Source: Coemansia sp. RSA 922 (lineage: Eukaryota > Kickxellomycota > Kickxellomycetes > Kickxellales > Kickxellaceae). Taken from it: a DNA stretch of 28,112 nucleotides. Within the stretch, counting starts at the first letter, position 1. Every line of letters starts with the position of its first letter. Under the pieces are notes generated by a model. That model was not told where the DNA came from and made no database searches. It saw only the letters and a program-made list of their open reading frames with translations. The stretch spans positions 1-28,112 of the forward strand of contig JANBQS010000183.1 in the NCBI GenBank assembly GCA_027577415.1, given 5' to 3'. The translations under genes and the position numbers were made by a program. Positions 26,882 through 28,112 of this stretch are shown one piece after another.

Positions 26882-27517
26882 TTAGAACATGGCACCAGCG
26901 GCAACAGCCACAAGGGCAACAAGCGAAGCAGCGACCTTGGCAGCGCCGTTGTTCTTGGACGATGAGCCAGAGCCCGAGGAAGAGTCAGACTCGGAGTTGT
27001 CGTCACCAGAGTGGCTGTCAGAGCTCTTGATGGAGTCAGACGAGTCGGTCTTCTTCTCCGAGTCCGACGACTGTCCAGCCTTGGATGAGCCCGAGCCGGA
27101 GCCGGAGTGAGAGCCGGAAACAGAGCCGGAGTGAGAGCTCGAGGGCACGGACGAAGGCGACGACGAAGGAGAGGACGAACCCGAGGTGGGCTTGGGCGAC
27201 GACGAAGGCGACGATGCCACGGTAGGCTTGGTGGGAGTAGGCAGCAGAGGGGCAACCTGAGAGAGGAACTGCAGGTACTGCGACTCCAGCTTGGGACGGT
27301 CGGCACTGGGGATTGCAGGAGCCAGAGCAAACAGCACAGCGACGTCCGTGGGCATCGGGGAACCGTTAAAGATACCCTGGATGAACGTCGCTGGGAAGTA
27401 CGTCATAGCAGCAGCAAGGTCATTGGGCATAGCAGCCATAATGGCCTCGAGGTTAGGAGGAGGTGCCTGAGCCGAGACGGCAGCAGCGAGGGCAAGGACA
27501 ACGGCAGCGAACTTCAT
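26882..27517 (-). CDS. Ser-rich GPI-anchored cell-surface protein (211 aa)
   Basis: A signal peptide (residues 1-16, MKFAAVV... ending VSA before Gln17) leads into a cysteine-free domain (17-95) rich in Ala, Leu and Pro, with the core GIFNGSPMPT (48-57). A long Ser-dominated stalk follows (about 101-188, SGSGSGS and SSDS-type runs, likely heavily O-glycosylated). The omega site is probably among Asn189, Asn190 and Gly191, followed by an Ala/Val hydrophobic tail (about 195-211). The layout is that of a fungal GPI-anchored wall protein. The I-[FYT]-x(0-1)-G-x(0-2)-[VM]-P-[ST] core is shared with the 11223-11858 protein and the partial 27843-28112 protein; the relation to those two is weaker than theirs to each other. 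The gene lies head-to-tail upstream of dynein on the same strand. Molecular function is unknown. Confidence 0.85.
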   Translation of the reverse strand: MKFAAVVLALAAAVSAQAPPPNLEAIMAAMPNDLAAAMTYFPATFIQGIFNGSPMPTDVAVLFALAPAIPSADRPKLESQYLQFLSQVAPLLPTPTKPTVASSPSSSPKPTSGSSSPSSSPSSVPSSSHSGSVSGSHSGSGSGSSKAGQSSDSEKKTDSSDSIKSSDSHSGDDNSESDSSSGSGSSSKNNGAAKVAASLVALVAVAAGAMF

Positions 27518-27637
27518 TGTAGAAAGGAGAGGTATTCGGAGGAGGCGCTAAAGTAAGGAGGATTAAAAAAAAGGCGAGCGAGAAAAAAAGGATACAAGAA
27601 GAAATGAGCCGGGCGACTGTTCCGCGAACCTCATGCC

Positions 27638-27649
27638 CCTTTTAAGGCC
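27638..27649 (-). promoter_or_regulatory. GGCCTTAAAAGG: TATA-like element and CArG-box match
   Basis: It lies 121-132 bp upstream of the ATG at 27517. The inner CCTTAAAAGG fits the CC(A/T)6GG consensus of SRF-type MADS-box factors exactly, so it may act as a regulator site instead of, or as well as, a TATA element. Confidence 0.4.
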
Positions 27650-27727
27650 GCTCCTCCTTTCAAGACGAGCAAGAAAAAAAAAAAAAGTCGAATGTGCTGT
27701 TTTGGCGATCCCCCTTTTTTCACTTGA

Positions 27728-27748
27728 CCACTTTACCAATAAAAGTGG
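27728..27748. repeat. Inverted repeat CCACTTT ... AAAGTGG
   Basis: Perfect 7-bp arms with a 7-nt loop, 211-231 bp upstream of the ATG at 27517. The position is comparable to the hairpin pair upstream of the 3807 gene. It may be a dimer binding site. Confidence 0.35.
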
Positions 27749-27797
27749 ACTTTCTTGACGCGAACTGGTTCGATTGTCAACATACCGCTCACAAAGA

Positions 27798-27807
27798 TTT
27801 ATTTATT
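27798..27807 (-). terminator. Poly(A) signal of the right-edge gene
   Basis: Plus-strand TTTATTTATT gives two overlapping AATAAA hexamers on the minus strand, 36-45 nt past the stop codon at 27843. Confidence 0.6.
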
Positions 27808-27842
27808 TGAGCACAAAGGAACAAGGATCGACACCCTGGTCC

Positions 27843-28112
27843 TCATAGAAAGAAGATGGCGCCTGTGACTAGTACCAAGCCCACAGTGCTCAGTCTTAAT
27901 GTCCGCGGCGCCGCATTAATCGCCAACCACGTTTGGTGAGCCATCTGGTATGTCGACGAGATAGACTCGATCTCTTCGTCATCCCATGTCTTTGCACCCA
28001 GGTGCTGCAACTCGCTCATCAGCGAATGCAAGTATCCGTCGTCATACGCTGTCGGCACTGCCTGTCCGTAGATCGAAGTAATTAAAACATACACGCCATA
28101 GTTCTTGTCTGC
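27843..28112 (-). CDS. Partial anchored surface protein, 5' end beyond the window (89 aa visible)
   Basis: The frame is open to the right edge; there is no ATG at the apparent start (28092-28094 reads GTG), so the true start lies outside. The visible part begins ADKNYG and contains the core SIYGQAVPTAYDD (13-25), then a helical-looking acidic segment (DDEEIES), and ends in a short spacer and a hydrophobic tail (about 73-89, STVGLVLVTGAIFFL) typical of a GPI-attachment signal, with possible omega residues near Asn66-Ala68. From VP the next 31 residues align without gaps with residues 74-104 of the 11223-11858 protein (9 identities plus several conservative pairs). Unlike its two relatives it has no Ser-rich stalk. 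It has no cysteines. A poly(A) signal lies 36-45 nt downstream. Confidence 0.7.
   Translation of the reverse strand, partial: ADKNYGVYVLITSIYGQAVPTAYDDGYLHSLMSELQHLGAKTWDDEEIESISSTYQMAHQTWLAINAAPRTLRLSTVGLVLVTGAIFFL

Larger units (their letters stand above)
27518..27842. other. Promoter of the 26882-27517 gene and 3' flank of the right-edge gene
   Basis: 325 bp holding the TTAAAAGG/CArG element, a poly(A) homopolymer of about 14 nt (27672-27686), a 7-bp inverted repeat (27728-27748) and, at the right, the poly(A) signal of the edge gene. A B-box-like GGTTCGATT at about 27768 has no A box upstream and no cloverleaf, so it is not a tRNA. Confidence 0.5.

Noticed and set aside
27766..27776. tRNA-like B box GGTTCGATT
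   Set aside because: No A box upstream and no acceptor, D or anticodon stem can be folded around it.

Overview
The window looks like a gene-dense segment of a fungal nuclear genome. It carries a full-length cytoplasmic dynein heavy chain, a fungal-type ABCC (MRP-like) transporter, and several short secreted or GPI-anchored surface proteins with N-terminal signal peptides, Ser-rich stalks and C-terminal hydrophobic anchor signals. The large genes are uninterrupted: dynein is one 14.3-kb open frame and the transporter one 5.4-kb frame. Eukaryotic AATAAA poly(A) signals and TATA-like boxes are visible. Intron-poor giant genes and the surface-protein style would suit an early-diverging fungus, possibly Kickxellomycotina (Coemansia-like), but this placement is inference from style, not a database match.

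Layout: (1) 1-418, the 3' end of an unrecognised plus-strand gene with its poly(A) signal. (2) 419-2281, a non-coding AT-rich stretch with a MITE-like inverted-repeat element and a degenerate direct repeat. (3) 2402-3073 (+), a putative membrane protein of unknown function, convergent with (4) 3499-3807 (-), a small secreted protein; an AT-rich palindrome carrying AATAAA on both strands lies between them. From there on every gene is on the minus strand: (5) ABCC transporter 5026-10452; (6) GPI-anchored surface protein 11223-11858; (7) cytoplasmic dynein heavy chain 12251-26545, more than half the window; (8) a second GPI-anchored protein 26882-27517; (9) a third, 5'-truncated anchored protein running off the right edge (27843-28112).

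The genes do not form an obvious pathway. Dynein is the housekeeping minus-end microtubule motor and the ABCC protein is a membrane or vacuolar organic-anion pump. The most notable accessory pattern is that the three anchored surface proteins flanking dynein appear to share one short cysteine-free domain with a G-x(0-2)-[VM]-P-[ST] core, which suggests a local paralogous family. Other points of interest are a sharp GC- and alanine-rich domain inside the 3' part of the dynein gene (about 13.2-17.5 kb), TATA-like boxes at a regular 98-132 bp upstream of six start codons, and several short perfect palindromes in promoters and 3' flanks. I did not find a clearly new defence, mobile or biosynthetic system, and no tRNA, rRNA or CRISPR array.
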